DNA from: SpSt-333 sp964371615
GTDB lineage: Bacteria > Bacteroidota > Ignavibacteria > UBA10030 > UBA8401
DNA length: 64,000 bases
NCBI GenBank assembly: GCA_964371615.1
Contig: CAYJMS010000004.1
Coordinates: forward strand, 381,638-445,637
Reading direction: 5' to 3'
Made by a program: the position numbers and the translations under genes. Within the stretch, counting starts at the first letter, position 1, and the number at the start of each line of letters is the position of its first letter. The notes under the pieces were generated by a model, which was given only the letters and a program-made list of their open reading frames with translations, had not been told where the DNA came from and searched no databases. This document shows, piece after piece, positions 37,152 through 46,258 of the stretch.

Positions 37152-39269
37152 ATGGAATTTCTTGTCGGCCTTCTTGTATTTGGTACGTTATACGGATTTT
37201 CAGCGTTCTTCCTGAAACGCCGGTATTCCGATCGACTCCTGTCCGAGCAAAACCGATCTTCCTCGCTGGAAATCAGCGAATCACAACTGAAACAAAAAAA
37301 TCAGCATCTCTCCGAGGAACTGACCGAGAAAATTCGCGAAGCCGAACGGCTGAAAGGGGAATGCGAATCGCTCTCCCTGGAACTGTCGCAGCATGTTGCA
37401 GCAGGACAGGAAGCCCGATCGATCCTCGACTCCCTCTCACACCAGCTCTCCAAAGAATCGACGCAGCGCGCTACAACCGAAGAACAATTGAATAAAACCA
37501 AAGAGATGGTCAACGCCGCCTCCGCACAATTGAAGATCACGGTGGAAGAACGAATGCGCGAGCTGCAGCAATTGCAATCGCAGTTGCACAACGAAAACGC
37601 CGCACGGAAACACCTGGAAGAGATCGTCTCGCAGAAAGAGGATGAACACGAGCGTCTCGTCGCTCAGCTGCATGGAACGGAAGACCAACTCCACCGCATG
37701 AAGGAGTCGTTGAATGCCACTGCAGCGGACTTGCACGCCGCCCTCGAGCGGCATGAAGCAACGATCGGTCAATTGCGCCGCGAGATCGAACAATGGAAGA
37801 GCAAAGAAGCCGACGCACAAAAAACTATCGCCACACTGAACGGTACCGTGCTGACGCTGCAGAGCGAAGTCACCTCGCTGAACGACCAACTCTCCGCTGC
37901 CCATGCCGCGCGCTATATTGCCGAACGGGAGAAAACCACGGTTGAAAAAGAATTAGTGGAAAAAGTCGTGCAACTGGAATCGCATCTCACCGCGCTGACG
38001 GCGGAACATCAACGGGTCTCCGATTCGCTGCAGGAAGAAACCGGCATTCGCATTGCAACGGAACATGCGCTGCAGGAGAGTAAAGAAAAATTATATGCGC
38101 TGATCCACGACCTGGAAGCGCAAGTCGCTTCGCGCAATACCACCATTGCATCGCAGAACGACCGGTTGTATCACGCCACATCCACCGTGGATAAATTGAA
38201 CAGTGCCGTACACTCTATCATTTCGCAGGTGCCGATTCCGGTCTTTGTCGTCAATGAACAGGGGATCTGTTCGTTCGTCAATGAACCTCTCCACGCGATG
38301 GTGGGATACGACACGGAGGATATCGCCGGACGTCACTTCTCGAAACTCTTCCCCGAACAGGAGCGGCAATTCTACGAAGAGCAGTGGAATTCCACCGCTG
38401 ACCGGACGGAGCAATTCAAAGGGGAAACGCACATCGCCACCGTAGCCGGCGATACGATGACCGTGGAAATCAATTTCGTCTCGATTGAGACCGAAGAAGG
38501 ACGTTCATTCGTCGGATGCATCGCCGACAAAACCCATGAACGGGAAGCGGCGCATCATTACTCCTCCGCCAAAAAACGGGAAGAAGAACTGCGGCAGCTG
38601 AAATCGCGCTTCATTTCCATGGTCACCGATCATTTGCGCGCTGCGCTGGTGACCGTTGCCACCAACACGGAACTGCTCGAACGGTTCCTCTTTAAATGGC
38701 CCGATGAGAAGCGATATAAGGCATTTTTCCGCATCAACGAATCGCTGAAGCAGATGCTCGACCTGCTGCGCAACGTCGAAACATCCACGGCTTCCACCGT
38801 TAATTTCATGCAGACGATCAAACCGCTCGACCTTGAAGCGATCGCACAGTCGGTCATGAAAGAAGTCACGACGGATCTCGACGCACAGCAACGGTTTATT
38901 CTTTCGGAGCAGGGAAACATCTCTTTTGTGCCGCTGGATGAACGGATCGTCCGGACGGTGCTGTACCACACCCTTTCGAATGCGTATCTCTTTTCCCCCG
39001 GAGCGGAAGAGGTGAAAATGCACATCGACCGGAACAACGGCGAAGTACGGTTCGTCATTACCGATCACGGCATCGGCATACCGGCCGCAGAACAGCACCT
39101 GCTCTTCAGTTCTTTCTTCCGTGGCTCCAATGTCGGAAACGTTCACGGAACGGGATTGGGGCTGACCATCGTCCAACAATACGTTCATCTGGCAGGCGGA
39201 TCGATCTCCGTCGAGAGCGAGGTGAACAAAGGAACAAAGGTCACCATCACACTGCCGGTACGGGACTAA
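37152..39269 (+). CDS. Coiled-coil PAS sensor histidine kinase
   Basis: 705 aa. One N-terminal membrane helix (about 3-20), a very long coiled coil (about 40-340, heptads rich in Glu, Gln and Leu), a PAS domain (VPIPVFVVNEQGICSFVNEP onwards, about 355-460), then a HisKA-like helix and an ATPase domain with YHTLSNAYLFS, ITDHGIGIPAAEQ, LFSSFFRGS and GTGLGLTIV. The usual H-box SHELRTPL reads TDHLRAAL here: the His is kept but neighbours differ, so autophosphorylation is uncertain. No response regulator is adjacent. Confidence 0.85.
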   Translation: MEFLVGLLVFGTLYGFSAFFLKRRYSDRLLSEQNRSSSLEISESQLKQKNQHLSEELTEKIREAERLKGECESLSLELSQHVAAGQEARSILDSLSHQLSKESTQRATTEEQLNKTKEMVNAASAQLKITVEERMRELQQLQSQLHNENAARKHLEEIVSQKEDEHERLVAQLHGTEDQLHRMKESLNATAADLHAALERHEATIGQLRREIEQWKSKEADAQKTIATLNGTVLTLQSEVTSLNDQLSAAHAARYIAEREKTTVEKELVEKVVQLESHLTALTAEHQRVSDSLQEETGIRIATEHALQESKEKLYALIHDLEAQVASRNTTIASQNDRLYHATSTVDKLNSAVHSIISQVPIPVFVVNEQGICSFVNEPLHAMVGYDTEDIAGRHFSKLFPEQERQFYEEQWNSTADRTEQFKGETHIATVAGDTMTVEINFVSIETEEGRSFVGCIADKTHEREAAHHYSSAKKREEELRQLKSRFISMVTDHLRAALVTVATNTELLERFLFKWPDEKRYKAFFRINESLKQMLDLLRNVETSTASTVNFMQTIKPLDLEAIAQSVMKEVTTDLDAQQRFILSEQGNISFVPLDERIVRTVLYHTLSNAYLFSPGAEEVKMHIDRNNGEVRFVITDHGIGIPAAEQHLLFSSFFRGSNVGNVHGTGLGLTIVQQYVHLAGGSISVESEVNKGTKVTITLPVRD

Positions 39270-39628
39270 TTGAGAATAATGAAACAAATATATCGTTGCA
39301 AAATTACAAGATTGCAAGATTACGAGGCAGAATGCAGAAGACGGAATACAGAAGACAGAAGACAGATTGCTAACTACCAATTCCCCAAAAATATTTCTCA
39401 ATGACCAATGACTAATAACCAGTGACCGATATTTTTCTCCCTGCCTACCGGCAGGCAGGTGTGTCCTCTGTGTCTCTGTGGTGATTCTTTTGTTTTTTCC
39501 TTTTGGACGGTCTTGCGACCGTCCCTACATTTAATTTGGTGTCTTTGTGACTTGGTGGTAAATTTTTTTGTGATTTTGCGGCAGATTTTGTTTCCACCCC
39601 ACCATACAGTTCAATTTCACCGATAATT
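39270..39628. other. Intergenic low-complexity region with one REP hairpin
   Basis: No gene. 39300-39372 is a purine-rich GAAGACAGAAGACAG-type tract whose reverse complement matches 53880-53955. AATGACCAATGACTAAT-type repeats follow, then a GCCTACCGGCAGGC palindrome (about 39443), and a REP hairpin GGACGGTC-TTGC-GACCGTCC at 39505-39524 followed by GTGTCTTTGTGACTTGG-like sequence. Confidence 0.6.
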
Positions 39629-40333
39629 ATGCGCATAGAACTTGACGATACGATGTTTCCTCCGTTCGAAGGATTTCCGAAAAAGGGATTGGATTTTCTC
39701 CGGCGTTTGAAGAGGAACAATAACCGCGATTGGTTTACACTCCATAAATCGGAATATGAAGATCTCGTCAAATTTCCAATGCAGTGTTACATCGCCTCTT
39801 TGAAACCGCTCTTCGCCGAATTCGCGCCGGAATTTGACCTCAATCCGAAACGATCGCTGTTCAGAATTTACCGCGACACCCGCTTCAGCACGGACAAGAC
39901 GCCGTACAAGACACACTCTGCGGCACATTTCGAAACAAAGAAAAAACCGAAACTCTTCGACGGCGCCGGATACTACGTACACATCGCCCCGGGAGAAGTC
40001 TTTATCGGCGCGGGAATTTACATGCCGAACAACGATCAGTTGAAACAGATCCGTACAGCAATCGCAGAACACTCCGATGATTTTCTTGCCGTCGTAAACG
40101 ATACGAAGTTCCGGAAGTTGTTCGGCGGCCTGGAAGGAGAAAAACTCTCCCGCCCGCCGAAAGGATTCGCACCGGATCATCCGTTGATCGAGCATTTGAA
40201 ATTTAAACAGTTTTTTACCGGCGTTGAGTGGAAAGAAGAAACATGTTTTACCAAAGAATTTCTGAAAAAATCGATGGGCGTTTTCAAGACTATTACACCT
40301 CTTGTACGATTTCTCAATAATGCAATGGGATAG
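39629..40333 (+). CDS. DUF2461 family protein
   Basis: 234 aa. The opening FPKKGLDFLRRLKRNNNRDW, FRIYRDTRFSTDKTPYKTH, GAGYYVHIAPGEVFIGAGIY and the C-terminal DHPLIEHLKFKQFF are hallmarks of DUF2461 (TIGR02453). The family is common in Bacteroidota and has no agreed function. Stand-alone gene; no signal peptide. Confidence 0.93.
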   Translation: MRIELDDTMFPPFEGFPKKGLDFLRRLKRNNNRDWFTLHKSEYEDLVKFPMQCYIASLKPLFAEFAPEFDLNPKRSLFRIYRDTRFSTDKTPYKTHSAAHFETKKKPKLFDGAGYYVHIAPGEVFIGAGIYMPNNDQLKQIRTAIAEHSDDFLAVVNDTKFRKLFGGLEGEKLSRPPKGFAPDHPLIEHLKFKQFFTGVEWKEETCFTKEFLKKSMGVFKTITPLVRFLNNAMG

Positions 40334-40394
40334 AAAAAATCAATTTGCGATCTTTTCGAGTGCTGATTCTCAAAAGTAAATTTGTAAAATATTG

Positions 40395-40500
40395 TTCATC
40401 CTGAGCAAGTGCCGCACTATTGTAGATCCTTCGACGCACCATCCAAGAAATGCCGGGTTTGCTCAGGATGACCAAGGTGCGGCACGCGTCGAAGGATGAT
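40395..40500. repeat. Interleaved inverted repeat (TCATCCTGAGC / CCTTCGACGC family)
   Basis: TCATCCTGAGCAA pairs with TTGCTCAGGATGA, GTGCCGCAC with GTGCGGCAC, and ATCCTTCGACGC with GCGTCGAAGGAT, in interleaved order. Non-coding; lies between the DUF2461 and pseudouridine synthase genes. Confidence 0.65.
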
Positions 40501-40565
40501 TAAAACACAAGAAAAGTTTTGAGAAACGTCACTAGGAATGTTTCATGGGAATATAAAATCTATAA

Positions 40566-41120
40566 ATGCTGTATCTTCTTTTCAATAAACCATATGCCGT
40601 TCTTTCGCAGTTCACTCCGGAAACCGGAAAACGGACTCTAAGTGAGTTCGGCTTCCCGAAGAATGTCTATCCCGTCGGAAGGCTCGACTACGACAGCGAA
40701 GGATTGCTTCTGCTGACCGACGATAATGCGATCAAACACCGTTTGACCGATCCGAAGTTTGAACTTCCGAAAACTTATCTCGCGCAGGTGGAGCGGATCC
40801 CATCCGAAGAATCCCTGTCCCGCCTCAAAACCGGCGTCGTTATTGAAAATGTGAAGACTAAACCGGCAGAGATACGATTGCTGTCTGAAGAACCGCCGCT
40901 ACCGCCCCGCTCCGTACCGATACGATTCCGCAAAACAGTGCCGACGGCGTGGATCGAACTGACGATCCGTGAAGGAAGAAACAGACAGGTACGGAAAATG
41001 ACCGCCGCAGTCGGGCATCCGACATTGCGACTTGTTCGCATTCGCATCGGCGCACTCGAACTTGGCTCCGTACAGCCGGGAAAGTGGAATGAAATATCCC
41101 GCACTGAAATAGTGCAATAG
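40566..41120 (+). CDS. rluE: RsuA/RluE-type pseudouridine synthase
   Basis: 184 aa, soluble. GRLDYDSEGLLLLTDD contains the catalytic aspartate loop of the RsuA/RluB/E/F family, and LTIREGRNRQVRKMTAAVGH is the second family signature. There is no N-terminal S4 domain, which with the short length fits RluE (23S rRNA U2457) best; the target base is inference. Stand-alone. Confidence 0.9.
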   Translation: MLYLLFNKPYAVLSQFTPETGKRTLSEFGFPKNVYPVGRLDYDSEGLLLLTDDNAIKHRLTDPKFELPKTYLAQVERIPSEESLSRLKTGVVIENVKTKPAEIRLLSEEPPLPPRSVPIRFRKTVPTAWIELTIREGRNRQVRKMTAAVGHPTLRLVRIRIGALELGSVQPGKWNEISRTEIVQ

Positions 41121-41375
41121 ATTTGCACTCCGGTTCCAAATCCCGCTGATCACAATTCTCAAATTCGTCACTCCGCCAATACTACGATTGTACCATCCGC
41201 TGAATTTTCTCAAATTTTAGATAGTACGTAACACAGAACATTTACAACAGTAAATGAAATTCAACGTATGCCCGTTTGAGTGGGAGCTGCTGAAGAATAA
41301 GAGAAACTTTCCGGAGCGGAATCCGTTCGTACTGCAAGCCCACCACAAAAACAAATTTTTTATTTAGGAGGAGTT

Positions 41376-41765
41376 ATGAAATACGCACGTTTTGCTCTTA
41401 TCGCACTACTTGCTGTTTCGTTCGCGGCAGCAGGCACACCGGCGGGCACGGATAATTCGGTTGATTGGAATAAAGCGGAACAAAATTACGTCGCCGGACT
41501 CAAATCGGGAAATCCGGGATTGCAATCCAGCGCGGCATCCCACATCAGAAAATATAATCTGACCGGCACGGTGGAGGAGTTAAAATCGCTGTTGTGCAAG
41601 AATTGCGCCGACAATGTGAAGATGTCCGTTGCAATGACGCTGATCAGGATCGGCGGCGACGAAGGACGTAAAGCGGTGAAGAATGCATTGAAGACAGAAG
41701 AAAACGAATTGATCGCGGAATTTTACCGAACACTGTTACGCGCACCCGATACCGCGCAAAAGTAG
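41376..41765 (+). CDS. Exported HEAT-like repeat protein
   Basis: 129 aa with a signal peptide (FALIALLAVSFAAAGTPAG) and helical HEAT-like units (NPGLQSSAASHIRKYN, VKMSVAMTLIRIGGDEGRKA). A clear AGGAGG lies 5-10 nt before the ATG, unusual among the chromosomal genes here. CKNC is a lone Cys pair. Function unknown, probably periplasmic. A 255-bp gap upstream shows no recognisable element. Confidence 0.75.
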   Translation: MKYARFALIALLAVSFAAAGTPAGTDNSVDWNKAEQNYVAGLKSGNPGLQSSAASHIRKYNLTGTVEELKSLLCKNCADNVKMSVAMTLIRIGGDEGRKAVKNALKTEENELIAEFYRTLLRAPDTAQK

Positions 41766-41825
41766 ATACCATGCAATACTCTTCCTCCTGCGGCAGATGG
41801 GATTGATTGGGTTCCGTCTGCCGCT

Positions 41826-43538
41826 CTATTTTTTGGTCATCGATCTCGTCACGGTCCGATTCCCAGCACGAAATTCATATTCAATTATCCCCGACGGAAA
41901 TTCTCCTGCCGGCAGAGCGATAATATGCTCTCCCTGCTGTTTCAATCCATTCACGACAGTCGATTCCATTCCCGATTCCGTATGAAATAGTCTGACCGTT
42001 ACCGTATCCTGCTGCGGAAGCGAGAAAGCGAGAAATGCGGTGTGTGTAAATGGTTCCGGATAATGCTGTGAGACAACGAGCGAACCGGACTGTGCGGCGT
42101 AACGAGTATGCATTGTATTAATCACTGCCTTTTCTTCCGCTGTCACACTTTCATTCCAGAGACGGTCCAGCGCGGTTACCGAATAAAAATATCCTTCACT
42201 GCTTTTTATTGGTGTCCGATCGGTAAACGACCTCTGCGATCCGGGAAGAATGGCGAAAAGATTTTTTGCATTCCTCGTATCCACCGCGGAAAATCGGGAT
42301 CGATATATCGCATAGCGGTACGGCCTTTCCGTATCCCGTGGATCGGGATTCCACTGAATGATTGTTCCTTCCGTACCGTTGCGCAGAACGGTAATATCGG
42401 CCGGAGGAAAAGGCGGAATAGAATCGAGCCACTGCATAGCCGGAATCAATGCAGGAGTCGGGTACGACCGCCGTAAGTGTTCCGATATTTCCGACAAATG
42501 GCCGTACCGGAAAAATGCCGCACCTTTCATGCCGCTGTTACGCGCAACGGCAATCTGATCTGCCGTTTCCGGCCGGATATGATCGCGGTAGATTCCTAAT
42601 CCGGCATAGACATGCCTTCCGTACCGTTCAGCCGACCAATCGTAAACCAGAAGATAAAAATCAGGATCGTACGGATCGGACTGATCACCAAGAGACCAGT
42701 AGATTTGCGGGACGATATAATCGTGGATTCCATTCCGGAGCCACAATCTTGAATCCTGATAGACTCCGGAGAATCCGTTGAACGACGAATGACCGCCGTT
42801 GAATTTCCTGTAGATACCTATCGGAGCGGAACCGACTTTGATCCACGGAGCAATCGATTTGACGCTGTGGTAACTTTGTTCAACAAAGGAGGTGATGTTG
42901 TTCCTTCTCCACTCATCCCGCTCCTCGCCGCCGCTCCACTGGCGGTAACTATTCCGGTCGTCGAAGCGTTCGTCGGGATAACGAATGAAATCAAAATGAA
43001 TGCCGTCGATATCGTAACTCTCCGCCAGTTCACGGACAAGACGGACGGTGTACTCGCGTGCATCGGGAATTCCCAGATCGATCCACCATTCTCCTTCCAC
43101 CTGCTGCACCCAATCGCGATGTTTCTGCAGCAGATGCTTCGGATCTTTCGGAGGAGTATCCAGACCCCACACCTTGGCGACATTAAACCACGCATGCAGT
43201 TCCAATCCTCTCTTGTGCGCTTCGTTGATCGCAAACCGGAGCGGATCCCAGCCGGGATCTTTTCCGGTTGTACCGGTGAGATGACTTGCCCACGGTTCTA
43301 TCTCCGATCGATAGTAGGTATTGCCGCGCGGGCGGACCTGGAAAAAGACCGTATTTAAATTATATCCCTTAACGGCGTCAAGAATTTCAATCAGAGAGCG
43401 CTGCTGCTCCTCTGTATTCGTCGAGTTCGGCCAATCGCCGCTGGCGGTGGAAATCCATACCGCGCGTGTTTCGTGCTTGGGGTATTGGGGGTACAGAGTC
43501 GAGACTGCGATTATAAAAAATATGGTAATTTTTTTCAT
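41826..43538 (-). CDS. Secreted GHL10/DUF187-type glycoside hydrolase-like protein with T9SS-like C-terminal domain
   Basis: 570 aa. Signal peptide (about 1-17), then the GHL10 (YngK-type) barrel: HETRAVWISTASGDWPNS, TVFFQVRPRGNTYYRSEIEP, ELHAWFNVAKVWG, GIHFDFIRYPDERFD and DYIVPQIYWSLGD. A fibronectin-like segment follows, and the last about 85 residues (LAFSLPQQDTVTVRLFHTES ... LPAGEFPSGIIEYEFRAGN) resemble the type IX secretion sorting domain of Bacteroidota/Ignavibacteria. It would thus be exported and surface-attached to act on glycans or peptidoglycan. Substrate unknown. Confidence 0.87.
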   Translation of the reverse strand: MKKITIFFIIAVSTLYPQYPKHETRAVWISTASGDWPNSTNTEEQQRSLIEILDAVKGYNLNTVFFQVRPRGNTYYRSEIEPWASHLTGTTGKDPGWDPLRFAINEAHKRGLELHAWFNVAKVWGLDTPPKDPKHLLQKHRDWVQQVEGEWWIDLGIPDAREYTVRLVRELAESYDIDGIHFDFIRYPDERFDDRNSYRQWSGGEERDEWRRNNITSFVEQSYHSVKSIAPWIKVGSAPIGIYRKFNGGHSSFNGFSGVYQDSRLWLRNGIHDYIVPQIYWSLGDQSDPYDPDFYLLVYDWSAERYGRHVYAGLGIYRDHIRPETADQIAVARNSGMKGAAFFRYGHLSEISEHLRRSYPTPALIPAMQWLDSIPPFPPADITVLRNGTEGTIIQWNPDPRDTERPYRYAIYRSRFSAVDTRNAKNLFAILPGSQRSFTDRTPIKSSEGYFYSVTALDRLWNESVTAEEKAVINTMHTRYAAQSGSLVVSQHYPEPFTHTAFLAFSLPQQDTVTVRLFHTESGMESTVVNGLKQQGEHIIALPAGEFPSGIIEYEFRAGNRTVTRSMTKK

Positions 43539-43574
43539 TTTTGGCTAAAGCCAATAAAAAAATTTTGAATCTCG

Positions 43575-43602
43575 ATTGCCATGTCCTGAAGGGCATGGCA
43601 AT
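43575..43602. repeat. Hairpin before the GHL10 gene
   Basis: ATTGCCATG (43575-43583) pairs with CATGGCAAT (43594-43602). It lies 37-64 nt upstream of the minus-strand ATG and could sit in the 5' leader. Its stem resembles the TGCCATGAC hairpin at 13051. Confidence 0.4.
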
Positions 43603-43667
43603 TGACTAATTGAATTTATAAAAAAAATTTAAACAGATTTTTATCCGCCACGCAGGTTGAATTGTAC

Positions 43668-43820
43668 TAAAGCCCATCTTAAAAATACGAAAACAATGTC
43701 ATGCCGAGCGCCCGCCTGAACGACGTTGTCGGGCAGGTAGCCGAGGCATGACATTGCTCGAATTGTCACCCCTCGTCTTCGCTCGGGGTGACAGCCTTTA
43801 GTTTTTGAGATTGGTCCTAG
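43668..43820. repeat. MITE-like inverted repeat, copy D
   Basis: Left arm CCATCTTAAAAATAC, TGTCATGCCGAGCG...GAGGCATGACA, TTGTCACCCCTCG...CGGGGTGACA, right arm TTTTTGAGATTGGTCC. Same architecture as copies A-C. It fills the gap between the 5' end of the GHL10 gene and the 3' end of the cyclase gene. Confidence 0.75.
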
Positions 43821-43929
43821 GAAAATATTTTTTCGCAAATTGATAAAAGGTTATTGAATCATGCTTTTACCGGCAGATGGTTTCAAACCGCAAAGTCGAA
43901 TCCGACAAGTAAAATGTAAAAAACGCCGG

Positions 43930-46101
43930 TTAGTATTTTGCCTCAAAGATATCGATCGATGCCTCTTTCCCTTTTACTTTAATCGGGTCGAGACGGTTGA
44001 GGGTAATCGACTCGTCCTGCAGCACGAAACGGGCAGAATATTCGGAGAGAAGAATCTGGCCGCGGCCGGCGGAGCTGCAGAGTCGGGCGCCAAGATTGAC
44101 AGCATCGCCGATCACGGTAAAGTCCATCCGCTCTTCGCTTCCCATCGCTCCCATGACCATCTCCCCGGAGTTGATGCCGATGCCAATTGCAATTTCTTCG
44201 CCGACAAGAGCGGGAATGGTTTTCATCATTTTTTGAATCTCCACCGCACAGTAAACGGCATTGTGCACCATCCGTTCCCCCTGAAAGACCGCCACAAGTT
44301 CATCGCCGACATATTTATCGATATCGCCGTCGTGTTTCTTCACGATCTCCGCTTGTTTGCTCAGAATGGTGTTGAGCATCGAGACAACTTTTTCCGGTTC
44401 CACTTTTTCGGAGAAGGAGGTGAATCCGCGAATGTCGGAGAAGAAAACGGTCGCCTGCTTTCTTTCGCCGCCGAGTTTCACGCCAAGTTCATCCGCTTTC
44501 TTGACGTAATCCACCGTCTGCCGGGAGACAAATTTTTCCAGATTGAACCGCTCGCGCAGACCGATGATCATCTCGTTGATCCGTTTTCCGAGTTCGCCGA
44601 TCTCGTCGTTCGTCCGGATATCGGTCGAAACATTGAAATTACCGGTACCGACCTTCTGTACCACATCGCCGATGTTACCGATCGGCGTCACCACCACTAA
44701 TTTCATGAAGATTCGCAGAACGAGCCACGTCAGAAGAATCGTCAGCGCGCCGGCGATGAGGGAGATCATTTGATTGTATTCGATTGTGGCGTTGATTGAC
44801 GCCATTGAGGATGTGACGCCGACGACGCCGCGAACCGTATGATCATCACCATGACAAATCTGGCATCGCTTTTCGTTCCGGAGCGTTGAGAAACGGACAA
44901 GGTGTTCTACGCCGTCGATCATCTGCATCATTTCTATCACGGAATCCTTTTGCAGCGCTTCACGCACGTAGTCCAGTCCGAGATCTTTTGTTGTGACATT
45001 GACGAACCGTTCGTTCGCCTCCTTGTCGAAGACGCGAAGATCCTTCACCGCACCGATCGAACGGACTTCGTTGATGAACGCGCGGGCGTAGCTCCCTTTT
45101 CCGACCAGCATAATGCTCCGGAAACCGACGCCGATAGTTTCCTGCAGCATTTGCGTCAATTGCTGCTCAAGTTCCGCCGGCTTTGTCGTGAGGCGGTCGG
45201 TCTTCAGAGAAACTTCCAGCACGCCCCGCCAATCGCTTTTAGAACCGTGGCAAATCTGACAGCGGTCTTCGTTTCGGAGCGGGATCAACCGGGTGATGGC
45301 GGATTTTCCCTTTTCCATATACATGATCGGCGCTTCGTTCTCCAGCGCGCGGAAAATCGAATCTTCATCCGCTGTATTTTCATTTTCACTAAAATGCACT
45401 GCTCCGAAACGGTCATACACATTGATCCGTTCGATAAAAGGAAGCCGCTGCGTCCGCCGCACCAATGTATCCATCAATTCCCCCTGGCCGGCGAGCATAA
45501 TCGTCCGGAAACTCGACAGAAGAGTTTTGCTGATGATCTCAGTGATTTCACGGCGCGTATGCGAGGGATCGTTCTCAGCCATATCCTGCGCATGTGCCGC
45601 CATCAATTGCGGATTCAGCACCAGACGCGTTGCCCCGCGCACTTCGTGATTGGCAGCGTGACATTGCTGGCACTCGCTGTCATTATAGAGCGGTTCGATG
45701 CGGACATAGTTACTGCCTGTTGTGTCGGGAACCGCAAACATCACATCCATCTGCCGGTCCATCGCCTGCCGGACCCGTTCCCCGCCGGCGTTGCGCACCA
45801 CTCCGCGTCCTTCATCCGGAAAGACTTCTTTCGCCGTATTGTCATACACCCGCAGCGATCCGAACTCCAGATTTTCGCGCGCATCGCTCACCAATTCCGC
45901 GGCATACGGCGCTTTGCCGGAGAGCATCACGTTGCGGATACCGACCATCACCGTTTCACTGAAGAGCCGCACTTTTTCGCGCTGCTGATCGAGCAGCACT
46001 TCGGATTCGCGATTGATGGAGAGAATAACGTACGTGCCGAAGCCGACGACGAGTACGAGGATGATGAGAAGGAGGATTTTAAGTTCGAGGCGGTTTTTCA
46101 C
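43930..46101 (-). CDS. Membrane nucleotide cyclase with three tandem CXXCH sensor modules
   Basis: 723 aa. N-terminal membrane helix (about 8-29), a large periplasmic region with CQQCH (144-148), CQICH (281-285) and CQICH (413-417), a second helix (about 447-470), a HAMP domain and a class III cyclase domain with FFSDIRGFTSFSE (metal Asp556) and DKYVGDELVAVF (Asp600). The periplasmic part is three repeats of a roughly 130-residue unit, each starting with (R/T/S)IMLxGK-like sequence and ending at a c-type haem motif. It would make cAMP or cGMP in response to a redox or gas signal sensed outside. A 157-bp gap separates it from the HerA-type gene. Confidence 0.9.
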   Translation of the reverse strand: MKNRLELKILLLIILVLVVGFGTYVILSINRESEVLLDQQREKVRLFSETVMVGIRNVMLSGKAPYAAELVSDARENLEFGSLRVYDNTAKEVFPDEGRGVVRNAGGERVRQAMDRQMDVMFAVPDTTGSNYVRIEPLYNDSECQQCHAANHEVRGATRLVLNPQLMAAHAQDMAENDPSHTRREITEIISKTLLSSFRTIMLAGQGELMDTLVRRTQRLPFIERINVYDRFGAVHFSENENTADEDSIFRALENEAPIMYMEKGKSAITRLIPLRNEDRCQICHGSKSDWRGVLEVSLKTDRLTTKPAELEQQLTQMLQETIGVGFRSIMLVGKGSYARAFINEVRSIGAVKDLRVFDKEANERFVNVTTKDLGLDYVREALQKDSVIEMMQMIDGVEHLVRFSTLRNEKRCQICHGDDHTVRGVVGVTSSMASINATIEYNQMISLIAGALTILLTWLVLRIFMKLVVVTPIGNIGDVVQKVGTGNFNVSTDIRTNDEIGELGKRINEMIIGLRERFNLEKFVSRQTVDYVKKADELGVKLGGERKQATVFFSDIRGFTSFSEKVEPEKVVSMLNTILSKQAEIVKKHDGDIDKYVGDELVAVFQGERMVHNAVYCAVEIQKMMKTIPALVGEEIAIGIGINSGEMVMGAMGSEERMDFTVIGDAVNLGARLCSSAGRGQILLSEYSARFVLQDESITLNRLDPIKVKGKEASIDIFEAKY

Positions 46102-46258
46102 GGACGGCAGAATTTCCCCTGTGCAAATTTAAGTTCTATAATATTTTATTTGGATAAATCTCAACACTTTCCTTTTATTCCTCATAGCCCCGGCGGAAAT
46201 GCCGGGACTATTGGGAATCTCGAGCGAGCTGTGTATTTCTTATGTAATTGTGCAAATA

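Noticed and set aside
43861..44700. Forward ORF of 279 codons
   Set aside because: Antisense shadow of the cyclase catalytic domain; no recognisable motif.
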